Shown here: positions 12,713-23,441 of the stretch, in pieces
How positions within the stretch are numbered: the first letter of the stretch is position 1
How the letters are laid out: every line of letters begins with the position of its first letter
NCBI GenBank assembly: GCA_039000515.1
Contig: JBCFYV010000100.1
Span: 29,686,421-29,750,420 of the forward strand
DNA from: Timema cristinae
Taxonomy: Eukaryota > Arthropoda > Insecta > Phasmatodea > Timematidae
Direction of reading: 5' to 3'
Length of the DNA stretch: 64,000 bases
The notes under the pieces: model-generated
Database searches by the model: none
What the model was told of the DNA's origin: nothing
What the model saw: only the letters and a program-made list of their open reading frames with translations
Position numbers and translations under genes: made by a program

Positions 12713-14290
12713 CATAATAAACGCAAATTCCGTTTAAAAATACGAGAATTCGTATGAAAACTTGGGATTTATCATAACTTTATAGTTTTATTTTGTGAAC
12801 TTAAAATACTTAACAATGAATACTTTGGATTGGTCACAAGTTTCTAATACGCCCAAGTGGTATTTCACACATGTTCCGTGAAAACATGGTTGTCAAGAAA
12901 TGGATGGCTTTATCCATGATTCATACTACCCTCCCACCCACTTCTCCGCCTTCTTTTAACCGGATCCACATTAAAGACGATGTTCAATTTTTTTTTTTCA
13001 TAGTATGAGAAACCTTCAAATTACTCTAACAACTTTTAACTTGCCATAAAGACGCTTTTAATGACTCAAACAAAAATATAATCTTTTGGATTCGTTTCAT
13101 CAATCAGATCTTCTAGCTTTTTTTTTAAAAAAAGCCTGTTACTATAATGCTAGTGTTTGAATGAATTTCTTATTGATGGCAATCTGCATTACCCACTTCT
13201 CTGATTTTTGAGCTGTGATAAATTTTTTTTGAACATTTTGATTATACAAAGTTGGGAATTGCTTTTAACTGGAACTTATTAAAAGTGGAGATTGCGTTAT
13301 TACAAAGACAGAGAGGTCGATTGCAAGATGTGAAGGATGAGCACAATATAGAACGGGGCTTAGGCTGGGAGGAATTGGATATTGAAGAAAAAGTGAAAAC
13401 CAATTCAAAGTTTTAGAAAAAAAAGCAGTAAAATAAACCATTTAATAACTGTCTGAATTATAAAATAAATAGATCTGCTTGTTATTATATTCTATGGGTA
13501 GTCACAGTAGTTTATAATTTTTGTTAATCCTGTTTAATATTTATTTTAAAGTCGAAAATGAAAATATAAATTAACCTAAAATAAAATTATAAATGTTGGG
13601 GAGATAAATTTGGCGAAGAAAATTATTTCGACAAACATTATTTTAATTTCACTTAAGTTAGTTAAAATTTTTATTTTTTATTTTGAATTGTCTTACATAA
13701 ATCATACGGAACGTTATAATTAATACTTTTCTATGTGGTATAATTAAACTAAAATTATGCTCCTATCTAAATGTTATTTGGCAATAGTCATGAACATATT
13801 TTATTTTTAAGAATACATATTTACTAATTTTAATAATACCGGGTATAAATAATTAATTATGAGGAATGTTGCATTTTATTATAATTATTAGGGCTATTTT
13901 ACACGCATTTTTTAAAGCCTTCCAGTAATATCGTCATATGACTTTCAAACTAACTTAAGGCGATTGACCCTTTTCATTAGGTGTGGAAATGCAGAGCCAT
14001 GGGACCAAACGGTTATCTTCAAGAATGTTTTATTGTTTTGAAATGGTCTTTTTGAAAACGGTTTGTTAAAGAATAGAATCATGTTGAATAAGTTTTACTT
14101 TTTATATACACACCTCAATAATTTTAACAGTGATCAAATATCGATAAAATTGACATTTTTCAATAGAAATCTGCCGGATTCATAACAAAAAATAAGAAAA
14201 TGTAACATTTATTAAACATTAATACATTATCTTAGAAGGGGTGTTAAAAATATTAATATACAAATTTCACTCGTTCTCGAGAACAATACT
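12713..14290. other. Repeat-poor AT-rich DNA
   Basis: Long AT-rich stretch without SINE boxes, LINE codons, TIR pairs or meaningful open frames. Homopolymer runs occur near 12990 and 13120. Confidence 0.4.
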
Positions 14291-14291
14291 T

Positions 14292-14400
14292 CGATCGTTA
14301 ATTCATCACTGTGAAAGGAGAAGACCCAATCTGACTATATATACATCTTACAGCCATACTTGCTATCGAATTTGAGACCCTTGGCTTTGTATACACACAT
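14292..14400 (-). mobile_element. SINE family D fragment, antisense
   Basis: The motif gttaattcatcactgtgaaagg followed by a pyrimidine-poor stretch and acttgctatcgaatttgag matches the D body and B-box region of antisense copies. The rest is eroded. Confidence 0.4.
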
Positions 14401-14409
14401 GTGATACTA

Positions 14410-14438
14410 ACTCACCATTATCATTATCATTATCATCT
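14410..14438. repeat. ATC/ATT microsatellite
   Basis: Short run of cattatcattatcattatcat. Comparable (CAT)n sequence lies near 16640 and 54315, the second just downstream of a minus-strand LINE end. Confidence 0.6.
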
Positions 14439-14846
14439 GTTTCCATCTTGTGACCGGGTAAGTTTAGAATACCCATAAATAAGACAGGTTGGTTACAAGA
14501 GGGCTTTATATTTATTTAACAAAATGACAAAAACGCTCTATGAGAGCGTGAGGCATGTTCAGTGTTAGGCGCTGTATCCATACACAATGGCCCAAGAGTA
14601 ATAATAACACAATAAAAATGCGGGATGCTTCCCCTAGTTCATAAATGGTCAAACAAACACTTTAAACAATTACGGTTAAATTGACCTTCGCACAAATCTG
14701 GTATGGATAACAATAATAATGAAAGATGGCGATGGTAAACCCTAGACTATGGTAATATCAAAAAGATATTAGCTAGTCGCCATCGGCGACTCTCAATTTA
14801 TCATTGTAATAGACAAGATGTTCTAGATAAAAGAATATTTTAACAG

Positions 14847-15278
14847 TCATAAATGGGCGTAATCTAATACACAACAAAAATAGAAACACTCGTTATAGTT
14901 ATGAAAACTAACGTTAAACATTTCAACTAGTGTTAAAAGAAATAAGCACGCCGACTCACGGCCCCTGATTTGACCAACAAAGAAAAAATCCCCGATATTT
15001 AACAATAACAAATAACTTCCCATTAATAACACGAGCCATAATCTTAAAACATAAGATTTGACAAAATTACAATATAATACAGCCCAATACAACACAGGAC
15101 CTAAAATGGTGGTGCTCATAAACGTAAACCTATCCATGAAGCAGATAAGAGTTTCCCTATCAGACAAATGTTTTGGGTCCAACCGTGCAAAAATATTACG
15201 TTTAGCCATAGTCTTTAAGAGAAATTCAGGAGACCCGGTATAAATAAATAAATAAAGATTAAATTTATAATTTAACAT
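14847..15278 (-). CDS. Uncharacterised hydrophobic open frame, possible exon or relic
   Basis: A 143-codon minus-strand frame, unusually long for this AT-rich window. The first half is polar (RLDPKHLSDRETL). Residues about 50-100 hold two or three hydrophobic stretches (ILGPVLYWAVLYC, VLRLWLVLLMGSYLLLL) that look membrane-spanning. In frame, it extends about 11 codons upstream of the first Met to a pyrimidine-rich stretch ending in ag near 15312, an acceptor-like site. An internal gtgagt near 14961 could be a donor. A second minus-strand frame (15360-15560, 66 codons) lies just upstream. I do not recognise the family. It may be an exon of a membrane protein, a relic, or chance. Confidence 0.25.
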   Translation of the reverse strand: MLNYKFNLYLFIYTGSPEFLLKTMAKRNIFARLDPKHLSDRETLICFMDRFTFMSTTILGPVLYWAVLYCNFVKSYVLRLWLVLLMGSYLLLLNIGDFFFVGQIRGRESACLFLLTLVEMFNVSFHNYNECFYFCCVLDYAHL

Positions 15279-15359
15279 CCCAGACGGTAATTTTGAAGGA
15301 TTACTGCCAAACTGAATTTAGAAATAAACAAAGCTAAATCTATCCAAGACCAAAGTGCC

Positions 15360-15560
15360 TCACCAAGCGATCGTAGTGCAATGTGTACTGTCACTAACGA
15401 GTCCAGCCATTATATACACACGCTTGGGGTCATTTGTTCTCAAAACGCGGGAAGCAAGGATGGGTAGAGGGGTAAGCGGGGTAGTATTGTTCTGGAACAT
15501 GCTCACACAGTCTAAGCATAATTCAAACGCGCGCCGAGCAATAGTTCCATTATCTTCCAA
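15360..15560 (-). other. Short minus-strand frame, unassigned
   Basis: A 66-codon frame with balanced composition (ILASRVLRTNDPKRVYIMAG) directly upstream of the hydrophobic frame on the same strand. It ends next to a gtgagg sequence that could be a donor. A splice from there to the acceptor-like site near 15312 would not keep the downstream frame, so I do not join the two. Confidence 0.15.
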
Positions 15561-15789
15561 TTACAGCTGTCGGCGCACACCCAACCTGCGCATATTGACT
15601 GTCTATTATTTTATTGAGTGAGGCACAATTACAGGTGAGCAGTGAACTATGATCCCTCAGGTCAGTCTGAAATAAGTTGGGCTGCGATGTTGTTGTGGCG
15701 TGGAGCCTTTTTGTGACGAGTCAACTGGGGCAGAAGCGGTAAGACAAACAATCCTCTTCTTTACGTGTTGTAACAAGGTTAAAAATACC

Positions 15790-16185
15790 TTCGTCTTCCA
15801 CGATCCTTCCACAATAATTAGTCCTCCTTTAATTTATTACATTCGTCTCCTCTTACTTGCACTCTTTCTACTATATGCTCCTCCCACCTCTTTCTTGGCC
15901 TTCATCGCGGTGTTTTTCCTACACACTTTGTTTCCATAATTTTCTTTGGTATTCTATATTTTTCTATCCTTATTACATGCCCATAACATCTCATTCTTGC
16001 TTACTCTACTATATCACGTACTCACGCACTCTTTTTACCAGATAATTTCATTCCTTATACTATTCCTCTTCGTGACTGCTAACATGCTCCTCACAAACTT
16101 ATTCCCCATGGCCTATACTTTCTTAACCTCTCTTACATTCATCGTTCATGTCACTAACGGAACTATTTTATTCGTATTCATAAAA
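15790..16185 (-). pseudogene. LINE reverse-transcriptase C-terminal relic (LINE-2 type)
   Basis: On the minus strand the sequence resembles the region after the RT domain of arthropod non-LTR elements: blocks matching NEIVW- and AMGNKFVRSMLA-type segments, rich in K and R. The plus strand is correspondingly pyrimidine-rich (ctcacaaacttattccccat), which produces three leucine- and phenylalanine-rich shadow frames. The frame is broken by stops and shifts. The same block order occurs at 54.3-54.8 kb. Confidence 0.55.
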
Positions 16186-16464
16186 ATGCGAGATTTTGTT
16201 GGCTAAGATTAAATAACTAGTTCAAAATTTGTAACTATCACGTTATTTTGGTCCCATTCATATTTTAACAGAATCTCTTGAAAGAATGTGTCCATTTTTA
16301 CCACTAGAACATACTGTAGTTTTTAGATATTTGCAGACTTTCTTCAACATCACAATACTACTTAGGAGTTTTTATATTCGATAATACCGCAGAGTTAAAA
16401 TATATTAAATTTTTTATAAAATTCCAAGCCCTTCATTTTTGGAGAAGTGTATTTTATATGTTCT

Positions 16465-16625
16465 TTCAGTTCTGATGTGGTATATTGAGTGGTCAGGGAC
16501 CCTGTCAGCTGACCTAGAGGTCCCATGTTCAATTCCCAGCTGGTACTGGGGGTTTTCTCTAAAGAGGAATAAATCCCATGGCCACAAGGGTTTGGTTAGT
16601 TAGGTTAAGATTTTAATGGGCTTTA
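16465..16625 (+). mobile_element. tRNA-like repeat head, unclassified
   Basis: gagtggtcagggacc and gttcaattcccagctgg have the spacing and B-box look of a tRNA-derived SINE head. Neither known tail follows. Confidence 0.35.
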
Positions 16626-16636
16626 CCCCGTAATAT

Positions 16637-16663
16637 TCACCATCATCATCATCATTATCATCC
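16637..16663. repeat. CAT/CATT microsatellite
   Basis: caccatcatcatcatcatta-type run. It may be the 3' tail of the minus-strand LINE relic that ends near 15800-16185 or of the tRNA-like repeat beside it. Confidence 0.6.
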
Positions 16664-17785
16664 CCTGATCTCATCGGGACATGGAAAGAGCCTCTATTAA
16701 AAAAATTTACAGTCAGTACATTTGGGCGTCCCCTGGTTAATGGTACATTAGTACTGGTTAATCGTTAGGCAAACTGAGCTACAACTTGATTTAGCCCAGA
16801 CCAACTATTATTAGTTCTGTTGTGGAATTTCTTACACTTCATCGAGACTTTCATGCAGCAACATTATTTTACAATGATCGCAGTACATCTACTTTAATCT
16901 ATTATTATACTGCCATAACATGTTGTGAATGTCCTGTCAAGGTCCCCAAAGGGTGAGAAGATCGATGAATCAATGAATTTCCTCAAAAATAGTAAAATCT
17001 CATTTTGCTTCTAGTTTGATTTCTGTCAAATAGACAAAACACGATTTACCATTTTAATGAGCCATTTTATCACCAACGTAAAAATTAACCAACGTTAGTG
17101 ACCAACGTAAAAATAAATCAAATAAAAAATTAGCCACACATAGTTGTTCGGAATAATTTGATATCTAAGTAAATTACTGTGAAATATAAATAAAACTGTT
17201 CTAACTAAATAAATTAACAACAAATTTGAGTGAGTTTACCAACGAAATATTTATTTGGTTTTGGTATATCCTTTTGTTTTAAAGACTGACATATTTTGTT
17301 CCAACATCTTATCATAAACAATACTGAATTGTATTAATGTGCTTTGTATTATTTTAAAATCCGTTTGGAATTAATTTAGAGTGAAATTAAATGTGGAAAT
17401 AGAGCTCATCTGTGGAAGAGCGCCCATAAGGTCTCGGTGATCCAAACGAATTGATCGTTTGGATATGGCTTTGCATAATGCGTAGTGTAGCACAATTTTC
17501 ATAAAAAGAGTCTGAATGCTATAAAAGTACCTATATCCACTTTCAAGTGTTCATACTTCAAATCATGTGATATGAAGCTGCCATCTTTGGTATATATTTA
17601 ATTCATTAAATGTTGACCGCAAAAAATATATTTTTATTTTAGGAAAATACCTTCCTACTAAAAATTGGATTAATAAACTAGCTTAATATATTCACAAATG
17701 CTGATTGGGTCTTAAGACTTAAGTAACGATAAGAACATGGAGGAAACGGAGTCTACTGCTCACAGAACTACTAGTGTGCATAGAA
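16664..17785. other. Intergenic DNA, no feature seen
   Basis: AT-rich. A short local repeat (accaacgtaaaaat twice near 17070-17110) is the only structure noticed. Confidence 0.35.
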
Positions 17786-17787
17786 AA

Positions 17788-18046
17788 CAAGCAGAAATAC
17801 CCAGTGTTAAGACCGGGGTAACGATTTTATTTGCTTAAAATAAACAGATAAAAAGCTCTTTATTTTATTTCTCCCAACACATATTTTAGTAGATTAAACA
17901 AATATTTAAAATTCCAGTTTTAAGGTGCACATGTTTGTGCACAGGGGTGGCTATTAATTTTAAAATTTCAGCCCTCTGCCTGTATTAGATATAGCGCAAT
18001 TCCCAAGAGAGACTGACAAACACACTATTTATTTTATTTATATAGA
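17788..18046 (-). mobile_element. Helitron-like non-autonomous element, antisense copy
   Basis: On the minus strand it starts TC (tctatataaataaaataa), carries gtgtgtttgtcagtctctct and gagggctgaaatttt, and ends cactgggtatttctgcttg followed by t. These blocks occur in the order seen in the 12.4-kb copy. There is no TSD and the insertion is between A and T, as for Helitrons. Confidence 0.4.
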
Positions 18047-18105
18047 TTGTTAGCAATGTCGACATAAAAAAAGCCTATCGGTGTATTTTATCAACTGTCC
18101 TTTCT

Positions 18106-18625
18106 ACCCGCTTCATTAGCCACGAGGTATAACACGCTAATCTCGTGTTGGACTAGACTGCAGAAGATGGGAAGATCGAGGTTAGATTCTGGCCATGTAC
18201 ATTGAGGCTGGTTTGCCTAAATGGTATTCCATTCTCTCTACGTAAATGTGGGTGCATTTTATCTAAATTAAGCCTTAATAATTCCTAACATATTAGTTTA
18301 TTATTATTATTATTTAGTAACACGTATTACTACCCGTTCGGCTTACACGCTTTAAGTACTAATTACGCTAATGGATTAGGAATTGGGAAGGTTTAATTAG
18401 AGAAAGTGAACCCGCATTTGCATGGAGGGAGAGTGGGAAAACCATTTAGGAAAAACCATCCCAAGTTCACCCGACCAGAGATTCGAGCCTCGATCTCCCC
18501 GTCCTCAACATTCGAGCTCAACATGACTAGCGCGTCAGCCAACTACGCCACCGAGGCGGGTATATTAGTGTAATTAGTACATATGCGTACAACCCTAATG
18601 GGTTGTAATACGTGGTGCTACAAAA
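18106..18625 (+). mobile_element. SINE, mixed B/C head, split by a second SINE
   Basis: Head (acacgctaatctcgtgttgg, tgggaagatcgaggttag), body (aattaagccttaataattcc), then the inserted B copy (18298-18561), then the rest of the 3' end (gtaattagtacatatgcgta, gtggtgcta). The outer copy's tail-1 is worn (ccctaatgggttgtaatacg), so it is the older of the two. Confidence 0.8.
18298..18561 (-). mobile_element. SINE family B, antisense, nested in another SINE
   Basis: (TTA)n, reverse-complement tail-1, body and full head ending gccaccgaggcggg. The TSD atattagt at 18290-18297 and 18562-18569 is taken from the outer SINE's own body (attagtgtaattagt), which dates the insertion after the outer copy. Confidence 0.88.
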
Positions 18626-18629
18626 AACT

Positions 18630-19540
18630 GTCCTCCTTAATATATTCTTATTGTAATTTTACTCAGACGAGTTCTTTCCTCTTATATAGCTTCCAGTGTA
18701 TTAAAATTAAGACGCAGCCTTGTCCATATTCCTGGAAAAAAACAAAACAAATCTACATGTTGGAGAGTAGGGTGGTGAAGAGGGGGAAGAGGGTGCTGGT
18801 GTGGAAGGGTAATGATCTCCTGCAGAACAAAGAGAAAGAAACAAAGAGGATAATGAGTATAAGGAAGAAACGAATCTAGTTTGGGAAATGAATGAAAGAA
18901 AGAAGCAGAGAATGTAATTTTACATGGTATGAGATCGCAGTAGGAGGATTGAGAAGTATCTTGTAGTTTAAAGGAGAAAGGAGTTAATGTTACCAACAGT
19001 GGAAATGGATGGTTAGGAACTGTTAGTTACCGTTAAATGGAGCAACATGGTATTGATAAAAAAAAAAAAAGATTTCCTATCGTTAGAGAGGAAATAACAC
19101 TACACACCTGATTTTGGTTGCATGCCCGTTCTGTAAGGCCTTATTTCATACTAAAATCCTTCTGAATAGTAAACTTTTAATAGAATAAAAGGCCTTTTAT
19201 TAAGGTAGTAGGAATTCCGTTCTGGAAGGCCTTTTATCCAACAAAAATATACTGTTATACAGTAGGATTCTAGCACGATGTGATTTTTTGAACAAAAGGG
19301 CAAATAACACGAAAATAACATTTTATAATTAATTTCTGTAAACTATTCTGCAATATATACATATGCAACATCTATATTTACATTTAATATTAATTTAGGA
19401 ATACATTTGTACGTATTTTACAAAGTATCATTTAGACTGATGTTAATGTTTTGTGTTAGGGTCCCATTTCTATTGTTGTACAGTCATTCAGAATAAAATG
19501 CAACATTAAAACAATGATGATACTCACTTACTCTATGGCA
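18630..19540. other. Intergenic DNA with a small direct repeat
   Basis: Around 19130-19240 the phrase cgttctgtaaggcctt / cgttctggaaggcctttt occurs twice about 95 bp apart. Positions 18720-19000 are purine-rich and hold shadow frames on both strands without recognisable domains. Confidence 0.35.
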
Positions 19541-19544
19541 TTAG

Positions 19545-19895
19545 GAACTCGAAAGTTCATTGAGTCACTTAAAAAGTACGCCACTTATCCCTATCTTGAG
19601 CAAGCTCTATCTAATCCAATTTATTACACCCTATCCCTAGCTTGAGTTAGTTCTATCCAGTCCAACTCATTACACCCTATCCCTTCTAATGTTATCCTCC
19701 CATATAGGTCTTCCCAATGGTCTTTTACCATTGGGTTTGCCGGTCAGTACCACTAAGAAGGTTCTAGATTCTTCAATTCGTGCTGTATGTCCTGCCCACG
19801 GTAATCTACGAGACTTGATTATCGAAACAATGTCTTGTGATGAGTATAGTTTATGTAACCTAATCAACTCCCCAGTAGCTTAATCTCTTTTTGAA
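19545..19895 (-). pseudogene. LINE C-terminal relic with two 46-bp repeat units (LINE-1 type)
   Basis: The minus strand encodes RRLPWAGHTARIEESR and KPNGKRPLGRP, the conserved segment after the RT domain of arthropod RTE/craniofacial-type non-LTR elements. It is followed by two copies of a 46-bp unit encoding DWIELTQARDR and IELAQDRDK, then WRTF and a stop. Shifts between units break the frame. The upstream RT domain is absent, so this is a 5'-truncated dead insertion. The same ending occurs at 20.8-21.3 kb with more units. Confidence 0.75.
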
Positions 19896-20264
19896 CCAAA
19901 CATCTGAGCCACTTTATTCGAAAACCCTAAATTTATTTTCGTCTTGTCAGGTAATAGACCACGTTCCAAACCAATAGAGAACAACCGGTAAAACTAATTT
20001 TTTGTATATTCTGAGTTTCTCATTCCTTGACAGCAGGTGAGATGTCAACAAAATTATAATTATATTGAGTATTTTCACCTGAATTTTCAAATTTTGGTTT
20101 ATAGCTTAAAATTAGACCATGGTAATATCAACTATATATTTAATTGATTTCACCGAGAATACTAGCTAATCTACCATATCAAGCATATAGATGGCCATGC
20201 TAAAGCTTGCCTTTCTGTTGTTGTTTTTTTGGGAGGCTGACGTGATGAATTGATTATAATTTTG

Positions 20265-20556
20265 ATAGGAGCCTTTTTTTTGGTCATGTTTATTTATTTA
20301 TGGTATTTAACGTACACTATTCCTATTGATTATATCAGAAGGGATTACCAAATTTGCTGGGAAAAGTATTTTCACATATCTTACAGGGTTTTTTGCATAC
20401 CACAATCAACACGGGAGCTATGGCATTATTTCTCCGAAGGAAGTTGTGCTACAGATTACTATCGCTCAAGGAAAATTCGTTGACTCCAGCTGGCTTTGAA
20501 CCCACTAATACTGGGTCCTGAGGCGAGCACTTTACCCCAAGACCACTGTGATCAAC
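20265..20556 (-). mobile_element. SINE family E, antisense
   Basis: Reverse complement carries a tRNA-like head (cttggggtaaagtgctcg, gtgggttcaaagccag) at 20478-20556, the E body (agcacaacttccttcgg) and a worn tail-2 near 20265-20310 (gtatttaacgtacac on the plus strand). Matches the copies at 36.2 and 52.0 kb. Confidence 0.75.
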
Positions 20557-20600
20557 TTTTAGTCATATTGAATTGAATTAGGTTTGGTTTAGAAGTCATA

Positions 20601-20601
<1 letters not shown>

Positions 20602-20631
<30 letters not shown>
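20602..20631. repeat. (TA)n microsatellite
   Basis: Uninterrupted TA dinucleotides over about 30 bp. Confidence 0.95.
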
Positions 20632-20634
<3 letters not shown>

Positions 20635-20759
20635 ATTGATTGTTTTAATATTTAATACAAGTAATATTTGACCCAAAAAGAGATGAGGCTACTTGAGGGT
20701 GTATGAGGTTACATAATAATAAGTTACATACCCCGTTCTCATCACAATACATTTTTAAA

Positions 20760-21330
20760 ATGATCCAAGTCTCATAGATTACTGTGGGCAGGACATGCAG
20801 TGCGAATAGGATATTCTACAACCATGGACAAGGTACTGACTGGAAAACCAAATGGGGAGAGACCAATGGGAAGACCTAGACGCAGATGAGAGGGTAACAC
20901 TCGATGGACCCAAAAGAGATTGGGTGTAATGAGGTGGACTGGACAGAACTAGCTCAAGATAGGGATAGGGTGTAATGAGAGGGGCTGGTTAGAACTAGTT
21001 TAAAATAAGGGTAAGGTGTGATGAGGTGGACTGGATAGAACTAGTTCAAAATGGGGATAGGGTGTAATGAGGTGGACTGGATAGAGCTATCTCAAGATAG
21101 ATTTAGGGCATAATGAGAGGGACTGGATATAAATAGTTCAAGATAGGGATAGGGTGTAATGAGGAGGACTGGATATAATTAGTTCAAGATATGTAATGAA
21201 GGGTACTGGATATAAATAGCTCAAGATAGGGATAGTGTGTATTGAGGGGAATTCTATAGAGCTAGCTCAAGATATAAATAGATGGCGTACTTTTGTGAGG
21301 CAATGGACTATCGAGACCGTAGTGCCATAG
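20760..21330 (+). pseudogene. LINE C-terminal relic with about eight 46-bp units (LINE-1 type)
   Basis: Plus strand encodes SLRLLWAGHAVRIGYS and KPNGERPMGRPRRR (20770-20890), the post-RT segment of the same LINE type as at 19.5 kb. From about 20910 to 21260 a 46-bp unit (gggtgtaatgaggtggactg... aagatagggata) repeats about eight times. In the right frame each unit reads DWIELAQDRDR-like. Since 46 is not a multiple of 3, successive units fall in different frames. The last unit runs into the natural end at 21259-21330: ELAQDINRWRTFVRQW, then eight residues including the stop. The array is therefore an expansion of terminal coding sequence, not of spacer. Confidence 0.75.
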
Positions 21331-21334
21331 ATTA

Positions 21335-21668
21335 AATAAGTATTTTAGTCAAATTATTCCTTTAGGGCCTCAGCTGCTTCACAAGTTAAAACAAAACTTC
21401 AATAGTTTTAAAATAACTAATTGTTTACCCGGCAAGTAGTAAGTGGCGTATGACCCCCCGGTCGTGTTACAATACTTACATTTTTCAAAACTGTGTGTAG
21501 TAAATATAATAGTCACCATACTTAAATCTATTTTATTAAAAAAATTGTTCTTTGTAACTTATTTACCACCGATGATAAAACAAAAATTTTTTTTCTATCC
21601 TATTTGAAGCTAAAATAATACCGATAAGTGTGATTGTAGCTTTGGGGTTACCTAATCAAAATTAAAGT
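21335..21668. other. Possible LINE 3' flank and AT-rich spacer
   Basis: Follows the LINE stop at 21330. I recognise no poly(A) or repeat tail, and nothing else stands out. Confidence 0.3.
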
Positions 21669-21670
21669 CA

Positions 21671-22040
21671 TTAAGGTGGAGTTTAAGGGACGCGAGAAAA
21701 GGTAAGTGTTTTTGCAGTTTTTTTATAAAAAATATTTTGGCCAATAGAAACTTTGTTCCAGTAGAAATATAGTTTAATTTCCTTCATATGGTGATATCAA
21801 CAGTTCTTGAATATTTGTTATGAGTATATTAGCATTTGATGAGAAACAATATTAAGAAAAAGTTGTCAACACGTTCAGACACCGTGTACAGATAATCAAG
21901 AACTGTTGATATCATGATGTTAAGAAAATTAAATTTTATGTTTCTCCTGGAAAAATATTTGGCATATTTTGGAAAGGGTTTTTCTATAAAAATTGAAAAA
22001 ATAATGTCCTTTTCTCACGTTAACTACAATCCCACCTTAA
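21671..22040. mobile_element. Foldback MITE with TTAA termini
   Basis: Left end ttaaggtgga, right end tcccaccttaa. The arms of roughly 130-150 bp are inverted (left gtgatatcaacagttcttga, right tcaagaactgttgatatcat) around a central block with aaaaagttgtcaac. TTAA at both outer edges (21671-21674, 22037-22040) fits a TTAA-duplicating (piggyBac-like) mobilisation, although a TA duplication cannot be excluded. No transposase; the 63-codon frame on the right arm has no domain. Confidence 0.75.
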
Positions 22041-22669
22041 CATCTGTGGCTTCCCTTACAGAGAATTCCGAACAACTCCCTCACCTAATGTCTCATGACA
22101 TATAAATAAGAAACTTTGACTTTCTCAGTAATCGGATTTAAATATCTTCAAGATGGTAACTCAACACCTGATTAGGGATGTGAACTAAGTATTTATACTT
22201 TACTAGTATCGATATTTTCCTTTCAATATTAGTATTTTTTACTCGATACTTTGTTTAAAATACTTTTACTGATATAAGTACTCACACTCCGGTATCGGTA
22301 TCGAAAGAAACAATTTTCTGTTATCTTCACTCACGCTGGGATTAAATATTTACTGGGGTGGAGTGTGGAAGAAAAACAAATGACACTATTTCTCAATTTT
22401 CAGTTTTCACCCACTTTCTGCATAATAAGCCAGAAGCAACTCTAGCAATCAATCTCTTTTAGCTTATCATAACTCATTGCTGTTCTTTCATCTTTGCTTA
22501 TCAATACAACCTGATACCTGACGGGGCGGGTAGTGACCAGTCTACCACCCCTTCCTTTATCAATGAGTACGTTCATCAAAAACTAAACGAAACAATCCTT
22601 TGTGGTCAACTCAATACTCCTCCAAGCAAACAAAGCAGAAAGGCTTATATGCGTTTCGATACCGATACT

Positions 22670-23441
22670 CAGTGGCGGCTCGTGTATAGGCACTGCGGAA
22701 CTGCAGCACCCCCTATTTCCACTTAATATTATCGATAACATTTAATATAATAATTCCTTTTTTCTTTAATTCTTTCTTTATTTTTGTAGTACAATATATA
22801 TTCCTTAAGTTTAGTGTCAGTACTTCAGTAGCCATCCCCCAGTTTATGAAAAAGATACAAAAATCGTTGTATGGAACTGTGTGCTTCACAGTGCCAGTGA
22901 TGTGGTGATTGACTGTTGTGCGCATGCGCACATAGGACGGGGTGGGGAGGAAGGTGGGACTGCCAGGTAGAAAGAGCACTGTTGCACTCGCAGTGCCGGC
23001 TCTGGCATAATAGTGAAAGTATTTTTTTACTAGGCGTGTGTTTTGCTTAAAAACCATATACCATATATTTGCATGTGATAAAATTTAGAAGAGTGTAGAA
23101 TTAGATTATTATGCTGCTTCCAGCTATTTTATTTGATTCATTTTTTTCGGTTATTTTATTTAACAGAAAGACTAAATGCGCTTGCAGTACTTTAAATGGA
23201 GAAAAATCTCCTCAATTGTCAACAAGAAGAAGAATGGATTTCATTTTTAAATGAATAGATCAAGCTTGAACTGTAACAATTTAAGTTAAAGTAAGTAGAA
23301 ATGTGTTTTGTTAAGATTGTATCAAGTTCCTGAATAAATTTTCTTTTTATACATGTTTTTTCCTTTTACACAATTTTAAAACAAACGCTAAACATTTTCT
23401 GGAGCAGCACCTCCACTAATTTTAGCTACGAGACGTCACTG
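22670..23441. mobile_element. Non-autonomous hAT element with perfect 8-bp TSD
   Basis: Left TIR cagtggcggctcgt, right end acgagacgtcactg, so the two ends match as an inverted repeat with a few changes. ccgatact flanks both sides (22662-22669, 23442-23449). Subterminal sequences also pair (ctgcagcaccccc left, ggagcagcacctcc right). The 114-codon minus frame inside (22713-23057) has no transposase motif. A perfect tgcgcatgcgca palindrome lies at 22919-22930. Confidence 0.9.
22919..22930. promoter_or_regulatory. Perfect NRF-1/ewg-type palindrome inside a MITE
   Basis: tgcgcatgcgca is identical to the consensus bound by vertebrate NRF-1 and its insect orthologue erect wing. It lies in the only GC-rich patch of the hAT MITE. 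Binding is not shown by sequence alone. Confidence 0.4.

Noticed and set aside
15700..16206. Three overlapping plus-strand membrane-like frames
   Set aside because: They mostly lie opposite a LINE relic similar to that at 54.3 kb and have the same pyrimidine-rich bias.
22713..23057. 114-codon minus-strand frame as a gene
   Set aside because: Lies wholly inside the hAT MITE and has no transposase or other domain.
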